Shown here: positions 32,780 to 44,989 of the stretch, in pieces
Layout: each line of letters begins with the position of its first letter
Position numbering within the stretch: position 1 is the first letter of the stretch
From: Theobroma cacao
Taxonomy: Eukaryota; Streptophyta; Magnoliopsida; Malvales; Malvaceae
DNA length: 64,000 bases
Direction of reading: 5' to 3'
Assembly (NCBI RefSeq): GCF_000208745.1
Contig: NC_030854.1
Coordinates: forward strand, 34,446,292 to 34,510,291
Made by a program: the position numbers and the translations under genes
The notes under the pieces: model-generated
The model's input: only the letters and a program-made list of their open reading frames with translations
What the model was told of the DNA's origin: nothing
The model's database searches: none

Positions 32780-34215
32780 ACTTTTGGCAGATTGGGTTAC
32801 TTTTGTTTTTCAATTAGGTTCCCCTCTTTACTCCATTAATGGAGAAACTTTTTTGTTTTATTCTTTTCTTAACCCTTAGGCACGTTTTCAGTTTGGGAAC
32901 ATTCTCTTTCTCAAGAAATTCTCATTAGGTCCATCATCAATGGAATGTATTTTGTAACACCTTAACTCTTAACATCAATCTTGACCTAGCAACTTTTTTC
33001 TTCTAAACGACGTGAACCTTAAAAATTTAAACCGATCATCATGCATTATTTTTTCCAAATTAAAAAAAATTAATAAAAGATGTAATGGTACTAATTAGTG
33101 GACAGCTTGATTTCCCCTTAATTCAGTAGGAAAATCTTGATCAGTTTAATACTTACATTTTTTCGTTAATGTTATGAAATAAATAAACATATCATTATAT
33201 ACTTCTTTTCCTTATTAATTTTTTATGATACTTAAATATTTAATCACACCTTCGAAACGGGAGACAGTTGAATCTTAAATCTATAAAGATGGTCTCAACG
33301 TGTTATTTTTGACGGCTCTTGAAAATAACCAAGCCATTTTTTTTTTTGCCAGCCTCTAAGTTCATTTAGATATTAAAACAAAATTTTGGTTTAATTTTTT
33401 CCAATCACATTTGTTTCAAATGCATCTTTGAACCCCCAAGTTAGGAATGTAAAGCCTCATAGGTTAGCTGATTGCTTGAAGTAACGGATTTATTATTTTC
33501 TCTTTAAAAGATTAATCTGACAATGTGTCTAAAGCTTACATTTATAATTTTTTTAGATTTTTTTATCTTTTCAACGTGAGATTGAAATATTTTGTCTATT
33601 TCTTTTAAAAATGTGACACTTGAGCGTATGCTGGAGTTTGGTGAATGGTGCTCGGTTATTATGAAGGTCGTGACGGTTACTCCGAGAACACGTTTGAGGT
33701 TTTCAATGGGGCTAAAGGTACCGGAACTATGGCGGGAGACTAAATGAAGCAAGATCTTGAAACAGAGCATCACGGTCCTCTGTTTTCAGTTCTAGACAAT
33801 GGGGTTACTTTAAAAATCCAGCAATAAATTGAAATTTTTCAAAAAAAAAATGAATTCATTATTTGAGGATTTTATTTTCTTTTCCTTGAGATGTCTTTGT
33901 TTGGATCTGTTTTTATTTGTTTCTTTCTGTCAGATAGTTGGCAACTGAATAAAGGGTTTATTGTTTACCTTCTTTGCTTTCTTAATGAAAAATTTTTGCT
34001 GTCTAAAACGAAAACAAAAGGTTACTCTTATGAAATTTCTCCAAAATGCTCATAGATACACGGGCTTGTCCCAGCTGTTAACTGGATCATTCATGTTTAT
34101 CTGAAAAATCCTTGCGGCCACTGGTTTTTACTTCTTCACTTTGTGTACTTTTAAGAGACCTTTATATTATTCTTTGGTCAAATTACAATGAATTCCATCA
34201 AGTTTTAAGGAACTT
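32780..34215. other. Intergenic between RTM2-like genes C and D
   Basis: No supported gene. A somewhat GC-richer patch near 33620-33800 is followed at 33840 by a run of A, which could be a truncated retroposon, but no family can be named. Confidence 0.35.
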
Positions 34216-34224
34216 GAAATGTAA

Positions 34225-34973
34225 TCAGTTGACAATATTAACCATGGGAGCATAATATTTGAACATAAAAAGCAGTATAATGAACAGCAATGACAGCACT
34301 GTAACACTTGCCGCAACCTTCATTACCGTCTTTCTCCCCATTTTCAGCCGTGGAATAAAAGATTTGGGACCAGCCCTGGGCGATGTAGCATTTTCAGTTG
34401 GCGTAGTCACATCTCCAGGACCCGATTCTTTAGCTGTAAAGGTCTCAGCAGCCTCTGTACTTCGACTGCTCTCTTGCTCTAGTTTCCCTTCGTGTTGAAT
34501 TGCTGACGCTTGTTGCACTGGTCTAGCTTGATCCTGTTGGGGAACCTGCTGAACAATTTTCTTAGGTATTGTTACGTATAGAATGCCAGAACTCAACCTT
34601 GCCCGAATTTCATTTGCATTGCAATCTTTGGGAGGGGTGAATTCCTTGCGGAATCGGATCCACCTAGTTCCCTCCAGGGGACGTTCTCCGCAAATCGTTA
34701 GGGTCCGGTTGGTGCCGAAGGTAACTTTGAGCTGTTCCTTTCTGAAATCTACATAAATAGAATGAGCTTGAAACAATTAGCATTGATGAATGTAATTGCA
34801 CAATAGCAAAGCAGCATTAAGAGCAAAAGAACTTCTTTCTATTTCAAACAAGAAGGTAAGTAAGTAATATAGGATGTAATATATATACCTTTCAATTTTA
34901 ATTCAATGATATCCTGAGTTTCTCCTTGTCGGTATTCGCAATCAGGCTGGAAATCTTGGTAGGAACGGACCAT
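34225..34973 (-). CDS. RTM2-like Hsp20-TM protein with long linker (gene D)
   Basis: Exons on the minus strand 34973-34889 and 34748-34225, 202 residues, the longest of the four. Opening MVRSYQDFQPDCEYRQ. Alpha-crystallin-like domain about 21-92 is the best preserved of the cluster: LKDFRKEQLKVTF, LTICGERPL, RFRKEFTPPKDC, ARLSSGILYVTIPKK. A polar linker of about 75 residues rich in Gln, Glu, Ser and Thr leads to a membrane helix about 172-191 and a short tail. This is the classic RTM2-like layout. TATATAAA lies near 35050 on the minus strand and the ATG at 34973 is the first one downstream of it. Confidence 0.88.
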
Positions 34974-35114
34974 TGCCGAAGGAAAAATATTATATGGAAC
35001 TCCTGGAAAGAAATAGTAATGTTTGTTTCTGAATTCTTCACGCTCCTTTTTTATATATGTACTAGATTAAGACGCTTATATTTGAAGATGCTTGGTCTAA
35101 AGAGGTTTCTTTTG

Positions 35115-35147
35115 GGTTTCCTATGGAATGGAGGAATCATTCCTTTT
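35115..35147 (-). promoter_or_regulatory. Conserved upstream block with palindrome GGAATCATTCC (gene D copy)
   Basis: Plus strand: gggtttcctatggaatggag then gaatcattcctttt. Shares the TTTCCT..GGAA and GAATCATTCCTT parts with the blocks of genes A and C. Confidence 0.4.
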
Positions 35148-35159
35148 CCAAATTCTAAG

Positions 35160-36090
35160 CATATGATTTGGTTGGCTACTGTGGACAATCTTCCTTCACA
35201 CTACATAGGATGTCCTTCCTTAACAGGTGATCCCTTCTTTACTTTTTAGGTTTGCTTGGCCTTTGGTACGTGTCAAGCTAATGGAAAAGAAGTGGTTTAT
35301 CCCTATTAAGAAGAACTACTTCATAATCTTTGGCAATTTGATACCTATTACATAGCAAATTCATGCTTTTCATTGTTTTGGAGTCATAATTGTGACAATT
35401 ATAGATTTTGTTTTCGAAAATTAATTATAGATCCCATTTAGAAAACGTAAAGTTAATAAAGTTTTTTTTTTTTTGTAGGGATTGGTTTAATTTAGATGAT
35501 TGTTAATTACTATATCATATAATGCTAGTTTTATGCTTTGTTTGGTAGAAGGGGAAAATGCCACAAATGATAGAGAGAAAACTTACCAGACCCAATCTGT
35601 TCAAAAAGTATATAGAAAATTGGATGGTTACCCTGTTAATTTCATAAATGATTACGAGTGAGTATAGGATTTTTCTTCTTTTTCTTCTTCTTCTTCATTT
35701 TTAACAAATGCTTCAATATATCTAGAATTTCCTGAAGAGGATAACAAAAGGTGTGCCTGGTCTGCTTGAGTATGCAACTCAATAAGAAGGTTAATTTCTT
35801 AGCTCATTAAAAGTTTAATTTTGCATTAGTGACTTGCTATTGAGCTTTTTGGTTTAATAACAAATCTAATCAGCTTTGCAATTTGATCATTTATATATTC
35901 AACAGTGAGACAGTTTTCTATTTGCTAAGAGATTCATAATAGCTGAAATGTGCAAATTTAAGGGGCCTTAAGCTTATTTAACTCTAACAAGCTCATTCTC
36001 TACTGTTGTACAGGAGTTAAAGGTGGCATGGACCAAACAATTGCTAGGTGTATTAAGCTATGTTGCTCCAACTCTTCCATTTCCTTGAAG
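35160..36090. other. Intergenic upstream of the Ty3 element
   Basis: AT-rich DNA, no gene supported. Confidence 0.4.
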
Positions 36091-36098
36091 TACCCATG

Positions 36099-36677
36099 TG
36101 TCATGAGCCAACCTTGTATCGGATTATAATAGGGTAGAGTTGTCTATGAGATTGAGTCTTTTGTACTTGACAGGAAAATGTCCCTCTTTTAAACAATATA
36201 ATAGCTTGTGGTGACACCTCCAAAAATACTTGTTAAGTTTTTAGGGAGAAAGACCTTTTAAGAAAGGAATGTCCTTATTTCAAGCATTGTAATGGCTACT
36301 AGTAGAATACTTGTAAAATTTCGTAAACTCTTTATAGAGAGTGAGCAGCCGGCGGATTGTTGGGTTGCCTCATTGGTAAAGGTACGTTTGTAGCAAATCA
36401 TCTAAGGCTGCCCCTATGGCTCGACTATTGCGTGTCTTGGTCCCTTTGTAATTAATTTCATATTAATAAAATATTTTTCTTTTTTTATGACTTAGTGGTT
36501 GCATATATGGCATTCGATATGCCTTTTGATTTTGATACAGGTTCTGTTAGTCTAATTTGTTGCTATTATTAATGTTTGATCAGATATAACTAAGTATTGT
36601 CTGACTTGCATGGAAGCGTCAGCTCAAGTGTCGCATAGACTATCGCATACTTAGGTGAAGGAGCATAATTCGTGACA
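36099..36677 (+). repeat. 5' LTR
   Basis: Starts tgtcatgagccaaccttgtatcg, ends cgtgaca. Aligns along its length with 41183-41758. Confidence 0.92.
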
Positions 36678-36679
36678 GT

Positions 36680-36691
36680 TGGTATCAGAGC
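36680..36691 (+). other. Primer-binding site (initiator tRNA-Met type)
   Basis: tggtatcagagc two bases after the 5' LTR, complementary to the 3' end of initiator methionine tRNA, the usual primer of plant Ty3 and Ty1 elements. Confidence 0.85.
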
Positions 36692-36721
36692 CCAGGCGAG
36701 ACATGCTGATATAGTGTAAAA

Positions 36722-39700
36722 ATGGTGACCCCGCAGAGTACACAACAAATAGATGAATTGAGACAGTCCAATGAGAACTATTCGAAATGATTAATACCCT
36801 GAGTGATGAGACTAATGATGCATTGAGCACTCTTCAAGGCGAGATTAGAGAACTGAAAGCTCAGGTAAATCTTTTAGTTATTGCTGCAGGTAATGCCAAT
36901 AGAAGTCCAAGAGATTGAGGGAAAAAGGCCAAAGTGCCAAAACCCAAGCGATATGAAGAGGTACGAGATGCTAAAGAGTTAGAGAACTTCTTTTTTTATA
37001 TGGAACAATATTTTCGAGCTGTGCACGCGAAGTCGGAGGAAGATAAAGTGGCGATAACTTTAATGTATCTTGCTAGGGACGCAAAGTTATGGTGGCATTC
37101 CAAATTCATCAATGGTGAGTGCCATATCAACACTTGGGTGGACCTAAAACAAGAATTGAAGAACTAATTTTTCCTTGAAAATGTTGAGTATATGGTGCGA
37201 CGAAAGTTACAAGAGTTGTCACAAACGAGATCAGTGCAGGAGTTCGTGAAGAACTTCTTTACTTTAATGTTAGATATTAGAGAAATGACTGAAAAGGATA
37301 AACTATTTTATTTCCTTGAGGGTCTAAAACCATGGGTAAGGACGAAGTAACAACAACAGAAGGTACAAAATGTGACTTCGACAATGGTAGCTACTAAACA
37401 CCTTACTGATTATAGTGAAAACTCCCACAAAAGAAAAGACCCTCCATCCAAAACCAATAGCTCTAGCTCAAACAGTGGGGTAAAATTTATGAGAGTAAGT
37501 AGACCCTTAAGTGGGGGAGGTAATAGGAGACCACCTGCTAGAGATTCACCCCAACTGAGAACAAACAAGCCATAGAACTTTAAGCCACGACCAACGATAT
37601 CTTGTTTTCTATGCAAGGAACCTCATCGAGTAGCTAACTATCCTCATCGAGCAACTCTCAGTGTGATATGTACTGTCAATGTTGAGACACCCCCACCTCA
37701 CACCACAATCGAAAAAGACGAGGAAGAGCCAGCATGAATGGGTTCTATTCGTTTCCTCAACGCCTTACAAACACAACTAGAAAAGATGGAGAAAGAGCCC
37801 CAATGAGGTCTAATGTATGTAAAAGTGTTATTGAATGAGAAAAGTACCAAAACCATGCTCGACACGGGGGCTTCAGACACTTTCATCACTTCTGGAGAGG
37901 CAAAGAGGTGTGGTCTTAAAGTTGAAAAGGATTTTGGATAGATGAAAGTAGTTAACTCACTAGCTTCAGCTATAATAAGAAATGCTAAAGACGTAAAGAT
38001 TAAGATTAGCTCTTAAGAAAGGAAAGTAAACTTCACTGTAGCCACTATAAATGATTTTGATTTTGTTTTAGGATTGGATTTTATGATGAAAGCACAAGCC
38101 ATCCCTTTCCCTGCTATAAGTTGTTTAATGTTTTTTGGAGAACGACCATGTGTGGTACCGACTACAATCATACCTAAGAGCGAGAAAAAGGTAATATCAG
38201 CTATACAGTTTAAGAAGGGGATTAAGAAAGGTGAGCTCTACTATATGGCCTTAATTATCTATAAAGGCAAAGATAACAGAAATCCAATACCCGAAAAAGT
38301 GAAACTGGTTTTGGAAGAATTTCAAGATATGATGCCAGAACAACTACCAAAGATCCTACCTCCTCGACAAGCTGTCGATCAAAAAATAGACTTACTTTCA
38401 AGAGTCAAGCTGCTTGCAAAAAGGCCATACAGGATGGCTCCCCCAAAGTTAGCGAAGCTAAAGAAACAATTAAACGAGCTGATTCAAGCCAAATTCATCC
38501 GACCATCAAAAGCACCTTTTGGAGCCCTAACACTTTTTCAAAATAAGCAAGATGAGAGTTTACGATTGTGCATGGATTATCAAGTTTTGAATAAAGTCAC
38601 AATTAATAATAAATATCTTATTCCTCTTATAGCAGATCTCTTTGACCAGTTAAGTGATGCAAAGTACTTCTCCAAACTAGATTTGAGATCGGGTTACCAT
38701 CAAGTAAGAGTGGCTGAGAGAGATAAGCCAAAAACCACCTATGTAACGCGGTTTGGCATATTCGAATTTCTCATTATGCCTTTTAGACTAACCAATGCTC
38801 CTACTACCTTTTTACACACTGATGAACCAGGTGTTTCATGATTATTTGGATAAGTTCATGGTGATCTACTTAGACGATATTATGGTATACAATTCGACCT
38901 TAGAAAAACATCAACAGCACTTGCGATAGGTCTTCCAAAGGCTACACAACCACCAACTATATGTAAAAAGGGAAAAATGTGCATTCGCGCAAATCCCAAT
39001 CCAATGTTTTGGCCACATAATTGAACAAGGGCACATCTAAATAGACATGCAGAAGGTAAAGGCTATCAAAGAATGGGTCACCCTTAAGAATACAATTGAG
39101 CTTCGTTCTTTCTTAAGGCTAGCCAATTATTATCGGAGATTTGTGGAAGGATATTAAAAAAAACAGTAGCATTGATAGAATTGCTGAAAAAGGGACAAAA
39201 GTGGAGTTGGATGCTGCAATGCCAAAAAGCTTTCAAAGGTTTGAAGGACACGATGATGATGAATCCTGTGTTATCGCTCTCCGATATTGGAAAGCCTTTT
39301 GAGGTACAGACGGATGCATCAAACTTTGCCCTTGGAGGAATGTTGCTATAAGAAAGACACCCGGTTATGTTCGAAAGTCAAAAGTTGAATGAAGCTGAGA
39401 GGAGATACACGACACAGGAGAAAGAACTACTTACAGTGATTCATTATTTACGAGCTTGGTAACACTACTTACTAGGATCACAATTCATGTTTAAGACCAA
39501 TAATACAACTGTAAGCTACTTCTTCACATAACCAAAACTAATAGCTAAACAGGCAATATGGCAAAACTTTCTAGCCGAGTTTGATTTCTCTTTCAATCAT
39601 AAAGCTGGAAAAGTTAATCATGAATCAAACGCCCTCAGTAAGAAGGTTGAATTTGCAGTTTTAAGGGTGATCGTGCCAATGACAGCTAGCAAAATCACCA

Positions 39701-41170
39701 TAGATATCCGTAATCTGATTGAGAAAAATTTGCATCAAGACCCTCAAGCAATGGCCATTAGGAAGTTGGTGGAGAATGGAAAGTTGAAATACTTTTGGGT
39801 GGAAAATAGACTCCTATTACCGAAGGGACCCCGCATATTTATTCTAAGAGTGGGAGAGCTTAGGCAGAAATTAATGCGAGAATGTCACGACACTCCTTAG
39901 GCAAGACATCTAGGTTGGCAGTGGACTATAGCACTACTAAAACAAGGTTACTATTGGCCTCATATGCGACAAGATGTGATGGATTATACGAAAACATGCC
40001 TCATTTACCAACGAACAAAGAAGACAGACAAAGATCGACGAGAATGCTCGAACCTCTACCATTACCGACCAAATCTCGGGAAATTATCTCTTTAAACTTT
40101 ATTGTAGGACTTCCTAAAGTGGGGGATATGATAGCAATCTTGGTAGTGGTGGATCAGTTTTCCAAGCACGCGATGTTCATTCTAGTACAGAAGATTGGCT
40201 CTACAAAAAAAATGGCTCGCACAGTTTTTAAACATATAGTAAAATATTAGGGTGTTTCAAAAAGCATTATCAGCGACAAAGATCTAAGGTTTACCAACTT
40301 TTTCTGAAAAAAGTTGTTCAAGCTGTTGGGGTCAAAACTCAATGTATATTCCAATTATCACCCATAAACAGATGGTTAGACAGAACGCTTTAATGGGTTA
40401 TTAGGAAAATACCTACGACACTTTGTACAAATGAACCAAAAGAATTGGCCCAACTTACTAGATGTGGCTCAACTATGTTTCAACTTACAAAAGAGCTCAA
40501 CCACTAATAGAACCCCTTTCGAGGTCGTCACCGGACAATAACCTAAACTTCCTCATACCTCAGTGGAATCATATACCGAGAAGAGTTCACAGGCATTTAA
40601 CTTTGCTAAGGAGTGGAGGCAAAACATTGAAATCGTCAGAGCTTATTTAGAGAAAGCCTCCAGCCACATGAAGAAGTGGGCAAACAAAAGTCGAAGGGAG
40701 TAACACTTTAAGGTGGGAGACCTGGTACTGGTGAAGTTGGTAGCCAAACAACTTCGATTTCTAAGGAAAAAAGATCGAAGACTAGTACAGAAGTATGAAG
40801 GTCCAATACCAGTGGTAGCCAAGGTGGGGAGGACTTCCTATAAGATTAATCCACCCAAGTGGATGAAGGTACACCCCGTGTTTCACGTCAACAATCTGAA
40901 ATTGTTCCATGAAGATCTAGTAGATGCAAGTAGGAGTCGAGCCACAAGAGCCACCATCAACACCAAGCCACCATCATAGCACCGAGTGGAGAAGATTTTG
41001 GCAGGGAGGACAACAACCATCAATCAATGACCGACACAAGAGTACCTGGTGAAATAGGAAGGTTTGGGGCTAGATGAGATCACCTGCGAGAAGGAAGCCG
41101 ACCTCCGCACCTTCTAGCAAAAGATTGAAGAATTTCAAGCCAACCAATCAATGACAACGTCGACAGATTG
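36722..41170 (+). pseudogene. gag-pol reading frame of the Ty3 element, with many stops
   Basis: In order: gag region (from about 36722, with a zinc-knuckle remnant CFLCKEPHR near 37605), aspartic protease (LDTGASDTFI, about 37855-37890), reverse transcriptase (FSKLDLRSGYHQ near 38675, YLDD near 38868), RNase H (QTDASNFALGG near 39310), integrase (zinc part near 39895-40010; core LNFIVGLP and FSKHAMF, DKDLRF, TERFN), the C-terminal KVHPVFHVNNL block near 40865, and a chromodomain-like end (EYLVK..GLGLDEI) near 41040. At least a dozen in-frame stops plus frameshifts (for example at about 38815) make it inactive. Many stops fall where Gln or Trp is conserved. Confidence 0.88.
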
Positions 41171-41172
41171 AG

Positions 41173-41182
41173 TAAGGGAAGA
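41173..41182 (+). other. Polypurine tract
   Basis: The purine-rich string taagggaaga directly before the 3' LTR, the usual plus-strand primer. Confidence 0.6.
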
Positions 41183-41758
41183 TGTCATGAGCCAACCTTG
41201 TATCGAACTATGATAGGGTAGAGTTGTCTATGAGATTGAGTCTTTTGTACTTGTAAGGGAAATATCCCTCTTTCAAGCAATGTAATGGCTCGTAGTGACA
41301 CCTCTAAAAATACTTGTTAAGTCTTTAGAGGGAAAGGCCCTTTAAGAAGGAATGCCCTCATTTCAAACATTGTAATAGCTATTACTAGAATACTTGTAAA
41401 ATCTCGTAAATTCTTTATAGGGGGTGAGCAGTTGACGGATTGTTGGGTTGTTTCACTAGTAAAGGTATGTTTGTAGTGAATCATCTATGACTGCCTTATG
41501 GCTCGATGATGGCGTGTCTTGGTCCATTTGTAATTAATTTCATATTAATAAAATATTTTTTCTTTTTATGACTCAATAGTTGCATATATGGCATTCGATA
41601 TGCCTTTTGATTTTGATGCGAGTTTTCTTAGTCTGATTTGTTGCTATTATTAACGTTTGGTCAGATATAATCAAGTATTGACTGACTTGCATGGAAGCGT
41701 CTACTCAAGTGCTGCATAAACTATCGCATATTTAAGTGAATGAGCGTAGTTCATGATA
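41183..41758 (+). repeat. 3' LTR
   Basis: Starts tgtcatgagccaaccttgtatcg, ends catgata, followed by the target duplication ccatg. Confidence 0.92.
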
Positions 41759-41763
41759 CCATG

Positions 41764-42600
41764 TTTGACAGTCCGACCCTCATTGTATAAGAAAATACTT
41801 TGTAAAAATTTGAACATATTTATGTCCGATAGATACACTCACTCCCAAGCCGAGTATCATCAAAAGTACTAAGGACAGATTGGAATGAAAAGGAATCTGT
41901 TGGGCCCTTCATGCGGTCCAAAAGCAAAGCAATAAGCAATTAAGATCTTACTTTTCAGGAATCTTTTCCTCCCTCCACGCATGCTAATGCTTCTTGGATC
42001 AGAAAATGGTTGTACATTTTTCTATCTACTGGCCTAATTAGTACAGCCAGTACTTTTTAGTCCAGGCTTAATTTACTGGACGTGATGATCCTGAAATTGT
42101 ACATCTCAAAATCTGCAATTGGCCTGGTTTTGATGTGGCCTACTTATGGCAGTTTGATTGGATAATTGATGCAGAATATCTTTCCAAGATTCTAGTGCTT
42201 GTTTTCTCTTAAAGAAAGGCCATAATTGTTGATCTGCAACTTTATGAAACTTCATAATTCAACAGGCAATGAAACCAAAAGATGACCATATTTTTCACCT
42301 TTCAGCTTTGCTTTGAATGGAGAAAAATTCGCCAGCTAAATGCAAAAGGAGGTTTAAAGATGATGTCTGACAGGCATGCTTTTGCTTCTTTTGTCACTTG
42401 ACTGGTTAGGAAGCTAGTAAGGAAAAAGTTGATATCTCCTTTAAACATGTACCTCACAGAACTTGAAACAACCGGCTGTAATTCTGTGGGACTGCTTTTC
42501 ATAAAGGTAGTATATTAACTATCCAACTATACGGTGAGGAAAACAAAGACTTGAAACAATTATGCCACATATTCAAGGAGGTTTAGAGCTAAAAGACAAT
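41764..42600. other. Intergenic, 3' side of the annexin gene
   Basis: No supported gene; short ORFs only. The last part presumably carries the annexin 3' untranslated region. Confidence 0.4.
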
Positions 42601-42608
42601 TGAGAACT

Positions 42609-44115
42609 TCATGCTTTTGAAGGGGTAGTAGCTGTTTTAGTAGCTAAAGCAAGAAGGAAGTCTCTGTAATCCCCCGATGGAATGCTGTCGCATATTGCTT
42701 CTCTCAATTCTACCCCATATTTTATCTTGAAGACCCTTTGAATTTCATCCATGTCCATCTCAGCTCTGCTCACCATCACACGTGCCAAGGCGCCTCTATC
42801 TGCTGTCATCCCTTTAATGCTTGTAAACAAAGTCTGCAAACCAGTCAATAAGAAAAATAGAAACTTAATCATCAATTTCAGTGATTCGGTTATGTGACTG
42901 ATGCCCTCGTTTTGCATAGTTTTAGTTTGGTTAAAACATTAGATATGAAAAAGATTACTATTATTACTTATGTTATATGGAGTCTTTGCTTTACCTTAAC
43001 ATATTCGTGTCCGATCCTTCTTAGATACTTCACTATTTAACAGGTGTAACACTTCAATCCTCAAAATTAATGTAAAAAATTTGTCAAAATCATAAGGTAA
43101 ACGTATCCCTATATCTCCCAAGTCAATGTAACATAGACTATTACCTTTGCGTAATAGTTAGGTGGGTTGCAAATACATTTTATAACCATCTTTAATGCAT
43201 CCTCAAACTCCCAGGAGTCGCCTTTAGTGATTGACTGAAAAATATAGATGAAGCAATAAGTTTCTTCTCCATTCAAATATAGAAACAAATTAAGAAGCTC
43301 AGATGCAGCATAAGAAACACATTACCTTTGTGTAGTCATGTCCATAGATGTGCTTATAGCAAGAAAATGTCAACTTAAGCTGTGGAATGCTCCTTTTAGT
43401 GAAAATCTCTAGCACAGTACCTTCATCAATGGCTCCAGGGCTTCCTTCCCCTGTCTCATAAAGCCTTCTTGCATCACATTTCGCGATATGTTGACTAACA
43501 TCGGCCTGGTGTGCCTTGTGTGATGCGGCTAATGCAACCAGAATCTGTCACAAGAACAAAGATATGAACCAAGGATATGAAATCGTCTCGGATTCCAATT
43601 GATATCCCAGGCTTTATACTTGAAATGAGGTCTGTAATTTTAACCAAACTTACCTTCTGGTGAGGGTGGGGAGGCTCAATAGTGACGATATCCTGGTCCA
43701 ACTGCCTTTTATACTTTGATTGATAGGCTTGCTTGATGAGGGCAATATGACTTGATTTTCGTCCTAGAAAAATTTCCACAATAGCCTTAAAGTTAGTATC
43801 ATCTTGCTGAATTGCCTCCCTAGCAACAGTGGCATCACGTTCATGAGGATCAAGCATCCAGAGAGACAAGGCCGCACAAGTTTTTGGTGAGACCCCAGGC
43901 TCATTTCTCTGGCTAGTCATACTAGTCTTTTGCAGCAGAGTAATCAGGTCTTCCCCATACATATCCTTATAAGTCTCTCTGATTCGCCGGCATTCAAGCT
44001 GAGTTCGACTAGCCAAAGCTCGAATCAATTGGTTCAATCTTCCCCAAGAATCATGAATTTCCTTGCACTCAATCTCAAAACCATGGCTGGAAGATGCTAG
44101 GATTTTGGTGGCCAT
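42609..44115 (-). CDS. Annexin-like protein, 4 exons, calcium sites degenerate
   Basis: Annexins bind acidic membranes, normally through calcium. Exons on the minus strand: 44115-43654, 43544-43326, 43234-43145 and 42833-42609, all phase 0, giving 331 residues. Annexin signs are the repeat I-II joint [14 protein letters not shown], repeat [22 protein letters not shown], repeat [28 protein letters not shown], and repeat [22 protein letters not shown] with the end [11 protein letters not shown]. Unlike typical members, the GxGTD calcium loop is missing in repeat I ([10 protein letters not shown]) and altered in repeat IV (GMTADRGAL), so calcium-independent binding is likely. TATATAAG at about 44190 puts the start of transcription near 44160, which excludes an in-frame ATG at 44181 and supports 44115 (MATKIL). 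Closest in feel to plant annexin D3/D4/D8-type proteins; I cannot choose. Confidence 0.88.
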
Positions 44116-44183
44116 GAAGTAGGAGCTTGGAGGAGTAGTTTTTGAGCTGCTGCATACACAGCTTTCCCTTAGAGTCTTCAAAC

Positions 44184-44192
44184 TTATATAAA
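44184..44192 (-). promoter_or_regulatory. TATA box of the annexin gene
   Basis: TTATATAAG on the minus strand, about 75 bases before the chosen ATG. Confidence 0.5.
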
Positions 44193-44555
44193 AGTGCGGC
44201 TACAAGACTTACAGGCCAAGCAAGGGATTTTTGTTTTAACCTTTTTCTGCCTAGTCTAGAAATAGGAGTGAATCAATCAGCACTTTAATGGTGGTGGTGT
44301 ATGTGTGGAATGCAAAATGAGAAACTGAAGAGAAGCTTCTTTTTCCTCCGCATTTTTTTAGAGAGAAAAAAGTGTTGATGTGCAACTGGTTGTACTTTGC
44401 TGCATCTGCCATGTGATGTTTTGTTTGGTAGCAATGAATTTGATGGATTCCAAGTAGACTGTGAGTATGGAATGACCCCCTTCCAACAGCTTTTTCCTAA
44501 AGTTTCAACGTCCACTCTCCCAATGAGACAAAGCCAACCGGATTCTCTCATGCTT

Positions 44556-44621
44556 GCTTTCCTTCTCCATTGACCCAATATAGGTAGTGCTTTCCTTCTC
44601 TATTGACCCAATATAGGTAGT
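44556..44621. repeat. Tandem duplication, 2 x 33 bp
   Basis: gctttccttctc-attgacccaatataggtagt occurs twice in a row with one difference (cca versus cta). Confidence 0.85.
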
Positions 44622-44728
44622 GCTACAAATTATGCAAACAAGGAAAATAAATGAGAATGTAAATTATAACTATACATGTAATTATCTTCAAATATATAAC
44701 ATGGTTCCTTTTAAAATAATGTATATGA

Positions 44729-44729
<1 letters not shown>

Positions 44730-44760
<31 letters not shown>
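44730..44760. repeat. (ATT)n microsatellite
   Basis: Ten ATT units. Confidence 0.95.
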
Positions 44761-44762
<2 letters not shown>

Positions 44763-44989
44763 CAATAAACAAATAAAAAAATAAAAAAAATACTTTAAAT
44801 CCAGGCCTTCTATCCAAACCGTAAACATTAAATATGGGCCCTTGATCCTTTGCTTGGCCCAACCCACATTGATCAAATTAAATCATCTTGGCCCGCATAT
44901 TTTCCATAAAATAGAAAATTTAAATAATTATTATAAGCAAGAGCAAGTTAGCTACTATTTTTAGAAAAGAAAAAAAAGCATAATGCTTG

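Larger units (their letters stand above)
36099..41758 (+). mobile_element. Ty3/gypsy LTR retrotransposon (chromovirus-like), decayed
   Basis: A complete but dead element of 5660 bp with two LTRs of 579 and 576 bp, each beginning TGTCATGAG and ending TGACA or TGATA, and a perfect 5-bp target duplication ccatg (36094-36098 and 41759-41763). A primer-binding site lies next to the 5' LTR and a purine tract precedes the 3' LTR. Domain order is gag, protease, reverse transcriptase, RNase H, integrase, as in Ty3/gypsy, with a chromodomain-like end. The LTRs differ at many positions (I estimate about one in ten by eye), so the insertion is old. It lies between the RTM2-like cluster and the annexin gene. 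Confidence 0.93.

Noticed and set aside
44116..44181. N-terminal extension of the annexin (MKTLRESC..)
   Set aside because: The TATA box at about 44190 would place this ATG before the transcription start.
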